Positions 55,076 through 63,973 of a stretch of DNA of 64,000 bases are shown here, piece after piece. The stretch's first letter is position 1; each line of letters starts with the position of its first letter. Origin of the DNA: Nostoc indistinguendum CM1-VF10 (lineage in GTDB: Bacteria; Cyanobacteriota; Cyanobacteriia; Cyanobacteriales; Nostocaceae); contig JAHHHS010000024.1 in NCBI GenBank assembly GCA_019359215.1, positions 23,390 through 87,389 of the forward strand, written 5' to 3'. Below the pieces are notes generated by a model. That model made no database searches, was not told the DNA's origin, and saw only the letters and a program-made list of their open reading frames with translations. A program made the position numbers and the translations under genes.

Positions 55076-56511
55076 ATAGCATTACGATCGCATGGACTGC
55101 ACTACCATTTTTTTTGGGGTTTGTCATTTATTTGCTCCCCAAAGTTGACAAATATCTCGCACTGTGTATGGCTTTTGCTTCAGCAGGATATGGCATGCAG
55201 CTATTTGTCACTCAGTCGCCACTAACACTACAGTTACTAGATAATTTTGGCGTTATTTTAACAATCGATCAATTAAGCGGCTACTTTATATTAACTAATG
55301 CGCTGGTGACGGCAGCAGTCATCCTCTACTGTTGGCACAGCGATAAGACAGCTTTTTTTTACGCACAACTGATCATTTTGCACGGCAGTGTGAATGCCGC
55401 GTTTGTCTGTTCGGATTTGATCAGTTTATACGTGGCGTTAGAGGTGAGTGGTATTGCTGCGTTTCTGTTAATTGCCTATCCCCGGACTGACCGCTCGATT
55501 TGGGTTGGCTTACGGTATCTGTTTATCAGCAACGTGGCAATGCTTTTTTATCTGGTTGGCGCGGTGTTGGTCTATCAGGCGCATCACTCCTTTAGTTTTG
55601 CAGGTTTGCGCGTAGCACCTCCAGAAGCGCTTGCCCTGATTTTTTTGGGACTCTTGACAAAAGGAGGAATTTTTGTATCAGGATTATGGTTGCCGTTGAC
55701 TCACTCCGAATCGGAAACGCCAGTGTCGGCGATGCTGTCGGGAGTTGTGGTAAAAGCTGGTGTCTATCCATTGGTGCGGTGTGCGCTGATGGTGGAAGAG
55801 ATTGACCCAATAGTGAGAATCTTCGGAGTTGGGACGGCGCTTCTGGGAGTGTTTTATGCAGTCTTTGAAAAAGATACCAAGCGGATGCTGGCGTTTCACA
55901 CGGTTTCGCAGTTGGGCTTTATCCTCGCTGCGCCGTCCGTAGGTGGTTTTTATGCGCTGACGCACGGACTGGTTAAATCGGCGCTTTTTCTAATTGCCGG
56001 GGCTTTACCGAGTCGCAATTTCAAGGAACTACAACATCAAGCGATCGCTACCCCAATCTGGATTGCCTTAGTTATAGCCAGCTTCTCGATCTCTGGTTTT
56101 CCCTTGTTGTCCGGCTTTGGGGCGAAGGTGTTGACAACGAAGAATTTGCTGCCTTGGCAAGCGATCGCTATGAATATTGCCGCCCTTGGAACAGCAATAT
56201 CCTTTGCCAAATTCATATTTCTGCCGCGTGGGGGAAAAGGAGAGGTAAAGCCTGGTTTCTGGGCAGCCATAATTCTGTTGATCGGTGGGCTGTTCCTAGC
56301 TAATATTGCGTATTACGAGGCGTACACCGTTGAGAATATCATTAAACCCCTCGCAACCATCGGCATTGGATGGTTGGCGTATTTACTAATTTTTAAACAT
56401 TCAGTACTCAAGCTGCCGCGTGTTCTTGAACAATTTGACCATTTGATCGGTGTCATGAGTCTGATTTTAATCCTATTGTTCTGGAAGGGATTTGCATGGT
56501 TGGGTATTTAA
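55072..56511 (+). CDS. mrpD: Mrp antiporter subunit D
   Basis: 479 residues, about 14 helices, the NuoM/N-like proton-conducting subunit. Conserved parts: DLISLYVALEVSGIAAFLLI with the key Glu of TM5, FLGLLTKGGIFVSGLWLPLTHSE with the channel Lys, SGVVVKAGVYPLVR, KRMLAFHTVSQLGFIL and LTHGLVKSALFLIAGAL. It is the only large antiporter-like subunit in this operon. Start ATG 55072 lies in the mrpC stop; the end overlaps mrpE by 16 bases. Confidence 0.92.
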   Translation: MNSITIAWTALPFFLGFVIYLLPKVDKYLALCMAFASAGYGMQLFVTQSPLTLQLLDNFGVILTIDQLSGYFILTNALVTAAVILYCWHSDKTAFFYAQLIILHGSVNAAFVCSDLISLYVALEVSGIAAFLLIAYPRTDRSIWVGLRYLFISNVAMLFYLVGAVLVYQAHHSFSFAGLRVAPPEALALIFLGLLTKGGIFVSGLWLPLTHSESETPVSAMLSGVVVKAGVYPLVRCALMVEEIDPIVRIFGVGTALLGVFYAVFEKDTKRMLAFHTVSQLGFILAAPSVGGFYALTHGLVKSALFLIAGALPSRNFKELQHQAIATPIWIALVIASFSISGFPLLSGFGAKVLTTKNLLPWQAIAMNIAALGTAISFAKFIFLPRGGKGEVKPGFWAAIILLIGGLFLANIAYYEAYTVENIIKPLATIGIGWLAYLLIFKHSVLKLPRVLEQFDHLIGVMSLILILLFWKGFAWLGI

Positions 56512-56885
56512 ATCTAATATTGCGACTGACTATCTGGTTTTTGCTAACTGCCGATTTCAGTGTGGCGAATATCATCATTGGCATCAGCATCGCACTTCTA
56601 TTGCCGGGTGGTAAAACAGCAAGGGAATCATTAAAAGATTGGCTGCGTGTGTTGGGTGAGATCGTAGTGGCGATTCCGCAGGCGTATATTGAGGCATTTC
56701 AAATCATCCTCCGCCCGCATAAATACGAAGATATAACGATGGAACAAGTTAAACCAGGACGTACACCAGGGCTTGTATTCCTGGATATCTTCCTAATTAC
56801 TTTTACGCCAAAGACCATTGTTTTGAAATACCACGAAGCAGGCTGGTACGAAGTACATTGGGTGCGACGGAGGAGAAAAGTATGA
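56496..56885 (+). CDS. mrpE: Mrp antiporter subunit E
   Basis: 129 residues. Two or three membrane helices at the N-terminus (MVGYLNLILRLTIWFLLTAD, NIIIGISIALLLPG) and the family signature IILRPHKYED, PGLVFLDIFLITFTPKTIVLKYH in the rest. MrpE is an accessory membrane subunit of the Mrp Na+/H+ antiporter. Both ends overlap neighbours: 16 bases with mrpD and four with mrpF. Confidence 0.9.
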   Translation: MVGYLNLILRLTIWFLLTADFSVANIIIGISIALLLPGGKTARESLKDWLRVLGEIVVAIPQAYIEAFQIILRPHKYEDITMEQVKPGRTPGLVFLDIFLITFTPKTIVLKYHEAGWYEVHWVRRRRKV

Positions 56886-57139
56886 TCCTGAATCTAGTAT
56901 TGATTGCAATGATTCTGGCAATGCTCATCCCCACGTATGAGGCATGGCAAGATGATGATATTTGGCAAAAAATGCTCGCATTTGCCAGTGTTGCCACCAA
57001 AACTTCAATCATGATCCTGGTGGTATCCGTCTTCCGTGATGATTGGATGATTGGTGTTGTCGGGGTCATCATCCTAAGTGTGGGAAATGCTGGCTTAATG
57101 TTGCTGGCTCATGTTATCAAACGAATGAATGAAGTATGA
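56882..57139 (+). CDS. mrpF: Mrp antiporter subunit F
   Basis: 85 residues from the ATG inside the mrpE stop (ATGA), MILNLVLIAMILAMLIPTYE. An in-frame ATG 24 bases upstream, at 56858, would overlap mrpE more and add MGATEEKS, which does not fit the family. Three helices; the central one follows DIWQKMLAFASVATKTSIMI, the MrpF pattern. It is a small subunit at the interface of the antiporter. Confidence 0.9.
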   Translation: MILNLVLIAMILAMLIPTYEAWQDDDIWQKMLAFASVATKTSIMILVVSVFRDDWMIGVVGVIILSVGNAGLMLLAHVIKRMNEV

Positions 57140-57417
57140 TTGACTTTTTCAGTTATATATGCATAGGCTTAGGACTTTTTTTCTGGTTTTGGGGAACCTT
57201 TCCTCTGTTGGGCAAGCGATCGCTATTATTCAAACTCCATAGTCTTTCGGTTGCAGACACCCTTGGCTCGATGAGTATCATCATCGGGCTGCTCTTAAAG
57301 ATACCCAGCGAATGGCCGCTGCTCATTCTCGCTCTCATTTCCTTGGCCATTTGGAATACAGTGCTGGGGTATGTATTGGCTTACTGTTCTAGTAGCGAGG
57401 GTAACTATGAACGATAG
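57136..57417 (+). CDS. mrpG: Mrp antiporter subunit G
   Basis: 93 residues, three helices: FFSYICIGLGLFFWFWGTFPL, then LFKLHSLSVADTLGSMSIII (the LHxxSxADTLG signature of MrpG/MnhG) and LLILALISLAIWNTVLGYVL. It overlaps mrpF by four bases and the next gene by eleven. Confidence 0.9.
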   Translation: MIDFFSYICIGLGLFFWFWGTFPLLGKRSLLFKLHSLSVADTLGSMSIIIGLLLKIPSEWPLLILALISLAIWNTVLGYVLAYCSSSEGNYER

Positions 57418-57985
57418 CTATCTCTATATCATCATCGCCCTGTTGCCGTTGGCTGCGTGTATGGTGGTATTTCAGGTCAATCCATACCATGCGCTGGTAA
57501 TTCGCGGCATATTGGGAGCGGTGTCGGCAATGGTATATGCGGTTTTAGGAGCGCCAGATGTTGCTTTAACCGAAGCATTGGTGGGTACTATGCTGGCAAT
57601 TACCCTTTACGCGGTAGCAGTGCGTTCATCCCTGGTGATGCGTCTTGGCTTGGTCAAAGGCGAGGCAGATGGCGAACAGCATTTTGGGCAACTGATGGAT
57701 GACTTACGCACAATTTTTCGCAAACGCCAGATGCGTCTAGAACTGGTTCCCTACCCAAATACCCAAGCTTTGGAACGGGCGCTGATGGATAAAGAAGTCC
57801 ATGCGACCTGTGTCAGACGAGAACACGCTGATCCAGACCAGGCAACCAGTAAGGACGAAAAACAGTTTTATCACACCGCCATTAGGGTGAAACGCATCTA
57901 TGAGATTATGCAAACTGAACTTATATCACCAGCGACAATCCTGAGTTATGTAAGTACACCAGCTGAAGGGGAGAAGCATAAATGA
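57407..57985 (+). CDS. MrpA C-terminal-like protein (DUF4040/MbhD domain)
   Basis: 192 residues from ATG 57407 (MNDSYLYIIIALLPLAACMV); an in-frame ATG at 57371 would lie deeper inside mrpG and is less likely. Three membrane helices with the DUF4040 signature ILGAVSAMVYAVLGAPDVALTEALVGTMLAITLY, equal to a part of the C-terminus of MrpA or to MbhD. A soluble tail of about 110 residues follows (LDDLRTIFRKRQMRLELVP-like, basic and acidic mix). The 500-residue NuoL-like part of MrpA is not encoded here. It would be a membrane subunit joining the D-type pump to the small subunits. Confidence 0.85.
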   Translation: MNDSYLYIIIALLPLAACMVVFQVNPYHALVIRGILGAVSAMVYAVLGAPDVALTEALVGTMLAITLYAVAVRSSLVMRLGLVKGEADGEQHFGQLMDDLRTIFRKRQMRLELVPYPNTQALERALMDKEVHATCVRREHADPDQATSKDEKQFYHTAIRVKRIYEIMQTELISPATILSYVSTPAEGEKHK

Positions 57986-58644
57986 AATGGATCTACATTG
58001 CAGCAGGGATAGCACTGTTTGTAAAAATGCTCGTCTTGCCGAATTCAGCGCTAGTCGTACCGGATTTCTCGATCGTTGAATCGATTGTTAAAGATGGTGG
58101 CATACCCAATGCGGTAACAGTGATCATTCTCAGGAATCGTTTGTATGACACTATCTTCGAGGTGGTGGTATTTACGATCGCCATTATGGGTGCATACTTT
58201 CTGCTGGCGAATGAAAAGCCGTCCTGCGCGATCTATCGTTTCACCGATCAACCATCTATTGTGCTGGCGCGTCTGGGGGCGACTATTGCCGCGTTGGTAA
58301 GTATCGAACTAGCTATTCGGGGGCATCTCAGCCCTGGCGGTGGTTTTGCGGCTGGAGTCGCAGGCGGAACTGCGATCGGGTTGATTGCGATTACCTCATC
58401 ACCAGAGTGGATGCAAGGGATTTACCAGCGTTACCACGCCGCTACATGGGAGAAAGTTTCGGTTCTTGTTTTCATTGTTCTGGCGGCTATAACTCTGACT
58501 GGAGTCGAGTTACCGCACGGAGAAATGGGCGCACTTTTCAGTGGAGGGATTGTTCCCTTGCTGAATATCCTAGTTGCAGTCAAAGTCGCTTTGGGATCGT
58601 GGGCTGTGATTTTGGTTTTTGTTCGTTATCGAGGATTGTTGTAA
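57982..58644 (+). CDS. mrpB: Mrp antiporter subunit B with MbhE-like N-terminus
   Basis: 220 residues. The N-terminal 85 residues (IILRNRLYDTIFEVVVFTIA, MGAYFLLANE) resemble the MbhE part that ends MrpA in Bacillus. The rest is the MnhB domain, with four helices and the signature HLSPGGGFAAGVAGGTAIGL. So pieces that end MrpA elsewhere are fused to MrpB or separate here. It overlaps the DUF4040 gene by four bases and is the last gene before a terminator-like inverted repeat. Confidence 0.9.
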   Translation: MKWIYIAAGIALFVKMLVLPNSALVVPDFSIVESIVKDGGIPNAVTVIILRNRLYDTIFEVVVFTIAIMGAYFLLANEKPSCAIYRFTDQPSIVLARLGATIAALVSIELAIRGHLSPGGGFAAGVAGGTAIGLIAITSSPEWMQGIYQRYHAATWEKVSVLVFIVLAAITLTGVELPHGEMGALFSGGIVPLLNILVAVKVALGSWAVILVFVRYRGLL

Positions 58645-58672
58645 AAGATAATTTAGGATTTTTTCTCAGCGC

Positions 58673-58733
58673 TCTCTGTGCCTCTGTGGTTTAAAATAAT
58701 TTTTTGAACTACAGAGGCGCAGAGGACACAGAG
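58673..58733. terminator. Inverted repeat in the convergent gap after mrpB
   Basis: CTCTGTGCCTCTGTGGTT and AACTACAGAGGCGCAGAGG, then ACACAGAG, can pair into a long, slightly imperfect stem. With T-runs inside (TTTTTT at 58700) and converging genes on both sides it can serve as a two-way terminator. The CTCTGTG unit is a dispersed repeat. Confidence 0.55.
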
Positions 58734-58797
58734 TAAAGAGGTTAAAGAGGAATTTATTTTTTGTACCTTATCTTTGTGGGAACTGCTATATCCAGAA

Positions 58798-59589
58798 TTA
58801 GGCAATTCGAGTTACTTGCTGATTCACACGGGGACGACCAAAGCGCTCCCAAGCACTTCCTCCTCGCAGAAACAATTCTAAAAAGCGCAATGGTTCTCCT
58901 GAATCGCCTCTTGACCAACCGGAACTACCAGGAGCAAAAGCCAAAGTTCCTTCAGACACCTTAAAGCTGCCATCAGAATACACTGCATCACTGACTACAT
59001 CTCCAATCCGAATCACGATCTTGGTTTGAGGTTCCAAGTTAAGTGTATGTGCCGCAATAGTTGTTTTGATGTTACCGTAGCCATCAATCCAGGCAATTCG
59101 ATCTGGTGGAACATCTGGGATTTGCTTACTCTTGAGGCTATCTCCCAGAAGGCTAAAATCTTCATTCATAATGGCAGCCGCAGCCGGAGGAAACACATCC
59201 CGTGAGCGAAACTGCGAACCACCGCGAGAAACGTTGACCACTCGCAACTCCTTTGTATAGTCTTTGATAAAGGAGAGGGTGTAGCCCGCATTCACACCAA
59301 CTACTTTTACACCATTGGATAAAAGAGCATAAGTTAGCCCTTCACCTTCATTGTCTCGACGGGCTTCAGGATCATCCTGACGAGGGGCACAGTTATGATA
59401 AATTAGGCGATCGCTAGGGCCAGGGTTGAGTCCTAGTTGGGCAATCCAAAATCCTGTTGCCAAGGTACTGAATGCTGGAACCGAAAGCAAATGAATTTGG
59501 GCATCGGGAGAAGCCATCAGCAGACGTTGTGTGACTTCTGTAAATGCCGGATCTCCTGTACCGTAGTCTGCAATGACGCAGATAAACAT
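58798..59589 (-). CDS. Divergent SAM-hydroxide adenosyltransferase/chlorinase family protein (DUF62-like)
   Basis: 263 residues. The overall plan is that of the SAM_adeno_trans family: MFICVIADYGTGDPAFTEV at the start, a central domain, then SRGGSQFRSRDVFPPAAAAI, PDRIAWIDGYGNIKTTI and a C-terminal barrel ending SGEPLRFLELFLRGGSAWERFG. Typical family members cleave S-adenosylmethionine to adenosine and methionine using an Asp-Arg-His set. Here the usual VDPGVG segment reads NCAPRQDD and the usual FHGRD reads FRSRD, so Asp and His appear replaced. Chemistry is therefore uncertain; a related nucleoside-releasing or binding role is possible. It converges with mrpB. Confidence 0.75.
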   Translation of the reverse strand: MFICVIADYGTGDPAFTEVTQRLLMASPDAQIHLLSVPAFSTLATGFWIAQLGLNPGPSDRLIYHNCAPRQDDPEARRDNEGEGLTYALLSNGVKVVGVNAGYTLSFIKDYTKELRVVNVSRGGSQFRSRDVFPPAAAAIMNEDFSLLGDSLKSKQIPDVPPDRIAWIDGYGNIKTTIAAHTLNLEPQTKIVIRIGDVVSDAVYSDGSFKVSEGTLAFAPGSSGWSRGDSGEPLRFLELFLRGGSAWERFGRPRVNQQVTRIA

Positions 59590-60048
59590 TCAGCTTCTCC
59601 TTTTAATGGGTGTAATTTGCAATCAATGGTTAGACAATAGGTGGCCTTCAAAGGCTCCAGTCAAAAGAGGCAGGGGAGCAGGGAGCAGGGAGCAAGGGGG
59701 AGAGACTGGGAAGGAGCTTGTACTCCGCCCCAGTCTTGCGCCCTTCATGACGGGGCTTCTTACCCATGCTTCGCTCCGCTTCGCGCAAAGGGGAAGGGCT
59801 TGTTCCCCCAGCTAATAGCCCCCTTCCCCTCTGCTTCTTCGGTAGAACGTGCCTCATCAGCAGTCTACGTGTGATCTCAACTATATGCAAGATTTCTAGA
59901 TAACATTGAGCGCAATTTTCCAGCCAAAAAATACTGGAACTACACAACTTAGATTAATTACATCAGTCATCATGTGATTACAGGTTTAAATAAGCAGTTG
60001 TCTGCTCATTTAACTTTTATTAGTAACGTTAAAGTTTTAGTCAACGCA
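59590..60048. other. Repeat-rich intergenic region
   Basis: 459 bases. It has GGGAGCA units (59668-59695), a long inverted repeat with arms GGGGAAGGGCT and AGCCCCCTTCCCC (59790-59829), and a piece CTTCGCTCCGCTTCGCGC (59768-59786). No gene is recognised, although the next gene could begin at GTG 59974. Confidence 0.5.
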
Positions 60049-60954
60049 ATGAAAACAATCACCTCACTTTTTAGCGAAGAACGCAACCAACTCCAGACAG
60101 ATATTGATAACACAACTAACATTGAGGATATAGTTAAGCTGGTTCAGAATCGGCTTGATAATCTCGAAAGAATTTACATTGAAAAGCTTAATTTGGCTCA
60201 AGTTCGTCTGGCTTCCTTTTTCCTAGATACCCTGCGGCAGTCCATTGCTACTCTTGCTGCGGCTAACTATTCTCAAATTGCTCCAACAGAGCAAACGCAA
60301 TTTACTAACCCAAGTACAAAGTTTTTTTCCAGCAGATTAATCCTAAAACTGCTAAAAGGACTAATTTATATAGGCATCTTAGGTTCGTTGTTCTCTTTAA
60401 CTAAAACTACCCCAGGTGCATGGATGGCTATCTTACTAACTTCTATACTTCTAGGGGTAGAAGTTGTGCTTCAACTTGAGTTAAAGAGCCAGCAAAATTC
60501 TATGTCTTCAGAGCTATTGGAATTACCTAAACCTATGCTTCGGGTTGATAGCAAAGTATTTTTAGATCATCTTGGCGATGCTCTCAACACTATCGACCTA
60601 GCAGTAGCTAGAGTAGAAGAATGGAATAAACATGAAAACGACTTAGCAATAGAAGAACTGCCAGAGCTATTGAATTTTCTGCAAAGGCTGATGGGCGCAT
60701 CAAAACTTGATAAACCCCAAATGGCTTATGAACTTGCAAAACTTCTGCCACAGATTTTAATGTCTCAGGGAATTAACGCTCAAATTTACCGACCAAATGA
60801 CCCGCATAGCGATCGCGAGTATTTTGACTTTGAGCCAAGTATCGACCCCGATACCAAAGATCATGTAACTCTAACTCCGGCTTTGTTGAAAGGCGATCGC
60901 TTGATTCGGCGCGGTAGGGTAATTGAGCCAGCATATTCTTCTGCTAGAGAATAA
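60049..60954 (+). CDS. Membrane protein with coiled-coil N-terminus, partner of an Hsp70-like ATPase
   Basis: 301 residues from ATG 60049 (MKTITSLFSEERNQLQTDID); a GTG at 59974 would add 25 residues. The first 90 residues are helical and polar, with heptad-like IVKLVQNRLDNLERIYIEKL. Two adjacent membrane helices follow at about 104-145 (LLKGLIYIGILGSLFSLT; GAWMAILLTSILLGVEVVLQ), forming a hairpin. The C-terminal half is helical and acidic, ending EYFDFEPSIDPD and VTLTPALLKGDRLIRRGRVI. I recognise no family. It stands 14 bases upstream of the Hsp70-like gene, so the two are almost surely one operon and probably act together at a membrane. Confidence 0.7.
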   Translation: MKTITSLFSEERNQLQTDIDNTTNIEDIVKLVQNRLDNLERIYIEKLNLAQVRLASFFLDTLRQSIATLAAANYSQIAPTEQTQFTNPSTKFFSSRLILKLLKGLIYIGILGSLFSLTKTTPGAWMAILLTSILLGVEVVLQLELKSQQNSMSSELLELPKPMLRVDSKVFLDHLGDALNTIDLAVARVEEWNKHENDLAIEELPELLNFLQRLMGASKLDKPQMAYELAKLLPQILMSQGINAQIYRPNDPHSDREYFDFEPSIDPDTKDHVTLTPALLKGDRLIRRGRVIEPAYSSARE

Positions 60955-60968
60955 TAGACAATAAGGGT

Positions 60969-62891
60969 ATGGAAATTTTAGAAACAATCGGTTTTGATTT
61001 GGGGCACGGTGAAACGGCTGTAGCTAAAGCGATCGTGGAAAGCATCGACCCCCCGCAGATGCTGGAGATTAACAACAAGAAGAACCAAATTACAGCCCTT
61101 GGTTGGCATCCTAAACTCGGTTATCTTGTCGGCGAACAAGCCTTAATTCAAGCTGGCGTTACCCAACTGACAATCTCTTTCAAGCAAAAACCAAATAACG
61201 ATCCAAAGTACCGGGAAATAATTAGCACTTTTGTAGCAACCTACTACCGCCTTTTGAAAGAAAGCAAACAACTTGAAGGTGGGGGAGGTAGCTATTTTTA
61301 CATTGGTTGCCCTTCAGGATGGTCAGTTAGCGATCGCACCGAATACCAAAAGCTACTTCAAGAAGCTGGTATTCCCCAAATAAATGTTGTACCCGAATCG
61401 CGGGCTGCTTTCATGCAAGCCAAGGAAGCCGGGAAGTTGGAGTATGACAAACTTGTTGCATCGGTGCTAATTGTCGATATTGGTTCTTCAACCACAGATT
61501 TTACTCTGGTTAAGAGCTTAGAAGAGATACCTATAGATTTCGGGAGTAATACTTTAGGTGCATCTCTAATTGACAAAGCTATTTTTGCCCGGACTCTGGC
61601 CAACCACGAGCAAAAAGCATTACTCGAAAAAGTATTTAAGGAATATCCGCATCATCAAGCTCGTTGTGAACTAGCTTGCCGTAAAGCTAAAGAAGATTAC
61701 TTTTCTAATGAACAGCTATACAGCGATCCTGAATCCTTTGCGCGTGGCTTCGAGTCGATTAACGAACAGATTTATTTTATTCCCCAAGTCAATAAATTGA
61801 TCATAGAGGAAATCTTAAACCAGCCCTTACCGGAACTGGGGCATCATAGTTGGGTGCGATCGTTTAGCGACTCTTTAACCGAGGCGAAAGAAAAGCTAGA
61901 AACACTTGGAATCGTGCCGAAACTTTTGCTGATGACTGGTGGTGCATCTCGCATGAAGTTTACCCACTTGCTTTGTCAGGAAATGTTTCCCGAACCAGAA
62001 ACTCTGCTTCGCCCTGATCCAGAACCGGAACGGTGCATTGCACTGGGTTTAGCACGAGTAGGACGATGGGATCTGCGTGCTGCTGCTTTTAAGGAAGAAG
62101 TCAACAAACTATTTACCTCGAATACGCTCAAAGATTTGATTAAGAGGCATATCCCGGAGTTAATCGAATCATTAACTAAGCCTTTGACAGATGGCTTGAT
62201 TGTTAATGCAGTTAAACTAGCTTTAAAAGATTGGCAAAAAAACAAAATACGGACTTTAGCCGATTTGGAAACATCTTTAATCAGTCGTGCAGAACAATGG
62301 CTCAAAAGCGAACGCGCTGTGCAGATAATTAATCATCAATGCGCTTATTGGTTTAGCAATAAAATCCAACCTGATTTAGCCGCACAAACCGATCCAATCT
62401 GTCGGAAGTTTCAGATACCTAGAAGCAGTTTGAGGTTCCAGGATAGCATTGACCCAAACTTTGTTAACCCAGAGCTACGAATTGGAGATGCTATTTTGGC
62501 TGAGACAGTGGGCTTTATTGTCAATGTAGTAATTGGTGGAGGCACTGTAGCTAGCATCATCACTCTTATACTAACTGGACATTTAACCTGGCCTATTGCA
62601 CTAGTATATGGAGCTTCGGTTATGGCGGCAGGAATGGAGTTAAATCGCAAGAGTGTTCAAGAAGTAATCAAGACGAATGTGGATGTACCTAGTTGGGTTC
62701 GTTCTAGTTTTTTGAGTGATAAAAAAATCGAGGATATGTGTGAGCAAATCAAGCCTGAGTTGGAGAAAGTTATTCAAGAACAACTGACAGCAGATCAAGA
62801 GGCTTTTGATAAACTGATTGCTAAAGTTGAGCAAGGGCTTCAAAAAAGTCTTGCCAACAAAGTTCAATCTTGCATAATTCTGATCCAATAG
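60969..62891 (+). CDS. Hsp70/actin-like ATPase with C-terminal membrane hairpin
   Basis: 640 residues. The N-terminal 360 residues have the actin/Hsp70 ATPase motifs: phosphate-1 ETIGFDLGHGETAVAKA, connect-1 near NVVPESRAAFMQAKEAG, phosphate-2 VLIVDIGSSTTDFTL (about 166-180), and adenosine LLLMTGGASRMKF (about 318-330). No canonical Hsp70 substrate-binding domain follows. Instead there is a helical region (about 370-500), a hydrophobic hairpin (about 508-558: AETVGFIVNVVIGGGTVASI; LTWPIALVYGASVMAAGMEL) and a helical charged C-terminus with a coiled-coil look. It may be a membrane-remodelling or signalling ATPase; the role is unknown. ATG 60969 follows a short AAGGG site. Confidence 0.8.
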   Translation: MEILETIGFDLGHGETAVAKAIVESIDPPQMLEINNKKNQITALGWHPKLGYLVGEQALIQAGVTQLTISFKQKPNNDPKYREIISTFVATYYRLLKESKQLEGGGGSYFYIGCPSGWSVSDRTEYQKLLQEAGIPQINVVPESRAAFMQAKEAGKLEYDKLVASVLIVDIGSSTTDFTLVKSLEEIPIDFGSNTLGASLIDKAIFARTLANHEQKALLEKVFKEYPHHQARCELACRKAKEDYFSNEQLYSDPESFARGFESINEQIYFIPQVNKLIIEEILNQPLPELGHHSWVRSFSDSLTEAKEKLETLGIVPKLLLMTGGASRMKFTHLLCQEMFPEPETLLRPDPEPERCIALGLARVGRWDLRAAAFKEEVNKLFTSNTLKDLIKRHIPELIESLTKPLTDGLIVNAVKLALKDWQKNKIRTLADLETSLISRAEQWLKSERAVQIINHQCAYWFSNKIQPDLAAQTDPICRKFQIPRSSLRFQDSIDPNFVNPELRIGDAILAETVGFIVNVVIGGGTVASIITLILTGHLTWPIALVYGASVMAAGMELNRKSVQEVIKTNVDVPSWVRSSFLSDKKIEDMCEQIKPELEKVIQEQLTADQEAFDKLIAKVEQGLQKSLANKVQSCIILIQ

Positions 62892-63042
62892 TAGTGATGT
62901 GTGCCGTAAATATAGTTTTTATAAATTATGCTCGCATCTACCTACTAAGGATTTAAAAATATATCAGAGCAAGCTCTCGAAGAGCGGGGAGGGGGTGGGT
63001 TTCTTGACCAGCGACTAAAGTAGGTAAATTTCTCAAAAGTCA

Positions 63043-63867
63043 ATGATTAAAACAATAGTTGCCTTTCTGATTATTGGGCTACTTATCACTGGGATTTTAG
63101 TCAATCTCATTCTAGTTAAAAGGCGAAGAAACCGTCTCAAACGCCGTCCTTTTCCCCCGCTTTGGAATGCCATTATTGAAAATAATCTTCCTATTTATCT
63201 CTGCCTTTCTCCCGATGAAATCAGACGACTTCAGGGACATATTCAAGTATTCTTAGCAGAAAAGCAATTTATTGGGTCTAGAGGATTACAAGTGACAGAG
63301 GAAATGAAACTGACACTTGCGGCTGTTGCTTGTTTACTCTTATTAAATGAACGGGGGCAATACTTCCCCAAACTTCGTTCAATTCTGGTGTATCCCAACG
63401 CTTATTTTGTTCAGGAAACGGCTTCCATCGGAAAATATGTTGTTGAAGAAAGGCGTGTCGCAAGATTGGGAGAATCGTGGACAAATGACCAATTAGTGCT
63501 GTCTTGGGAACAGGTGAAACAAGACACTAATAACTGGAAAGATGGACGTAACGTTGTGCTTCATGAATTCGCCCATCAGTTGGATCAAGAAGATGGTAAA
63601 GCTGAAGGAGTTCCTATACTGCAACACAACTCAGACTATGTTATTTGGGCAAAGGTGATGACAGAAGCATATCAGCAACTTTGTAATGATGTTCTACAAG
63701 GCGTAAAGACGGTAATGGATAGCTATGGTGCAACAAATCCCGCAGAATTTTTTGCTGTAGCGACTGAGACATTTTTTGAGAAGCCCCACCAATTATTATC
63801 CAAGCACCCGGCACTTTATGAGCAATTGCAACGTTACTATCAATTAAATCCTGTGCAATGGACGTGA
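63043..63867 (+). CDS. mtfA: MtfA-type zinc metallopeptidase (M90), membrane-anchored
   Basis: 274 residues. The first 28 residues are a membrane anchor (IVAFLIIGLLITGILVNLIL) followed by a basic cluster (KRRRNRLKRR), which would put the enzyme on the cytoplasmic side. The catalytic motif is VVLHEFAHQLDQEDG (HExxH) and the distal Glu motif NPAEFFAVATETFFEKP, both typical of family M90. E. coli MtfA is a cytoplasmic peptidase that responds to Mlc and affects the glucose phosphotransferase system; it has no such anchor, and cyanobacterial substrates are not known. The gene lies 151 bases past the Hsp70-like gene on the same strand; whether it shares a transcript is unclear. Confidence 0.9.
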   Translation: MIKTIVAFLIIGLLITGILVNLILVKRRRNRLKRRPFPPLWNAIIENNLPIYLCLSPDEIRRLQGHIQVFLAEKQFIGSRGLQVTEEMKLTLAAVACLLLLNERGQYFPKLRSILVYPNAYFVQETASIGKYVVEERRVARLGESWTNDQLVLSWEQVKQDTNNWKDGRNVVLHEFAHQLDQEDGKAEGVPILQHNSDYVIWAKVMTEAYQQLCNDVLQGVKTVMDSYGATNPAEFFAVATETFFEKPHQLLSKHPALYEQLQRYYQLNPVQWT

Positions 63868-63973
63868 ACTAAGTAACTAGTACAGGTCGGCAGAAATAAA
63901 CAGACCATATTGGTGGGAGAATAAATAATCAGGATAAAAGCTGTTTGGTAAGGGCAGATGGAGGAATTAAGGT

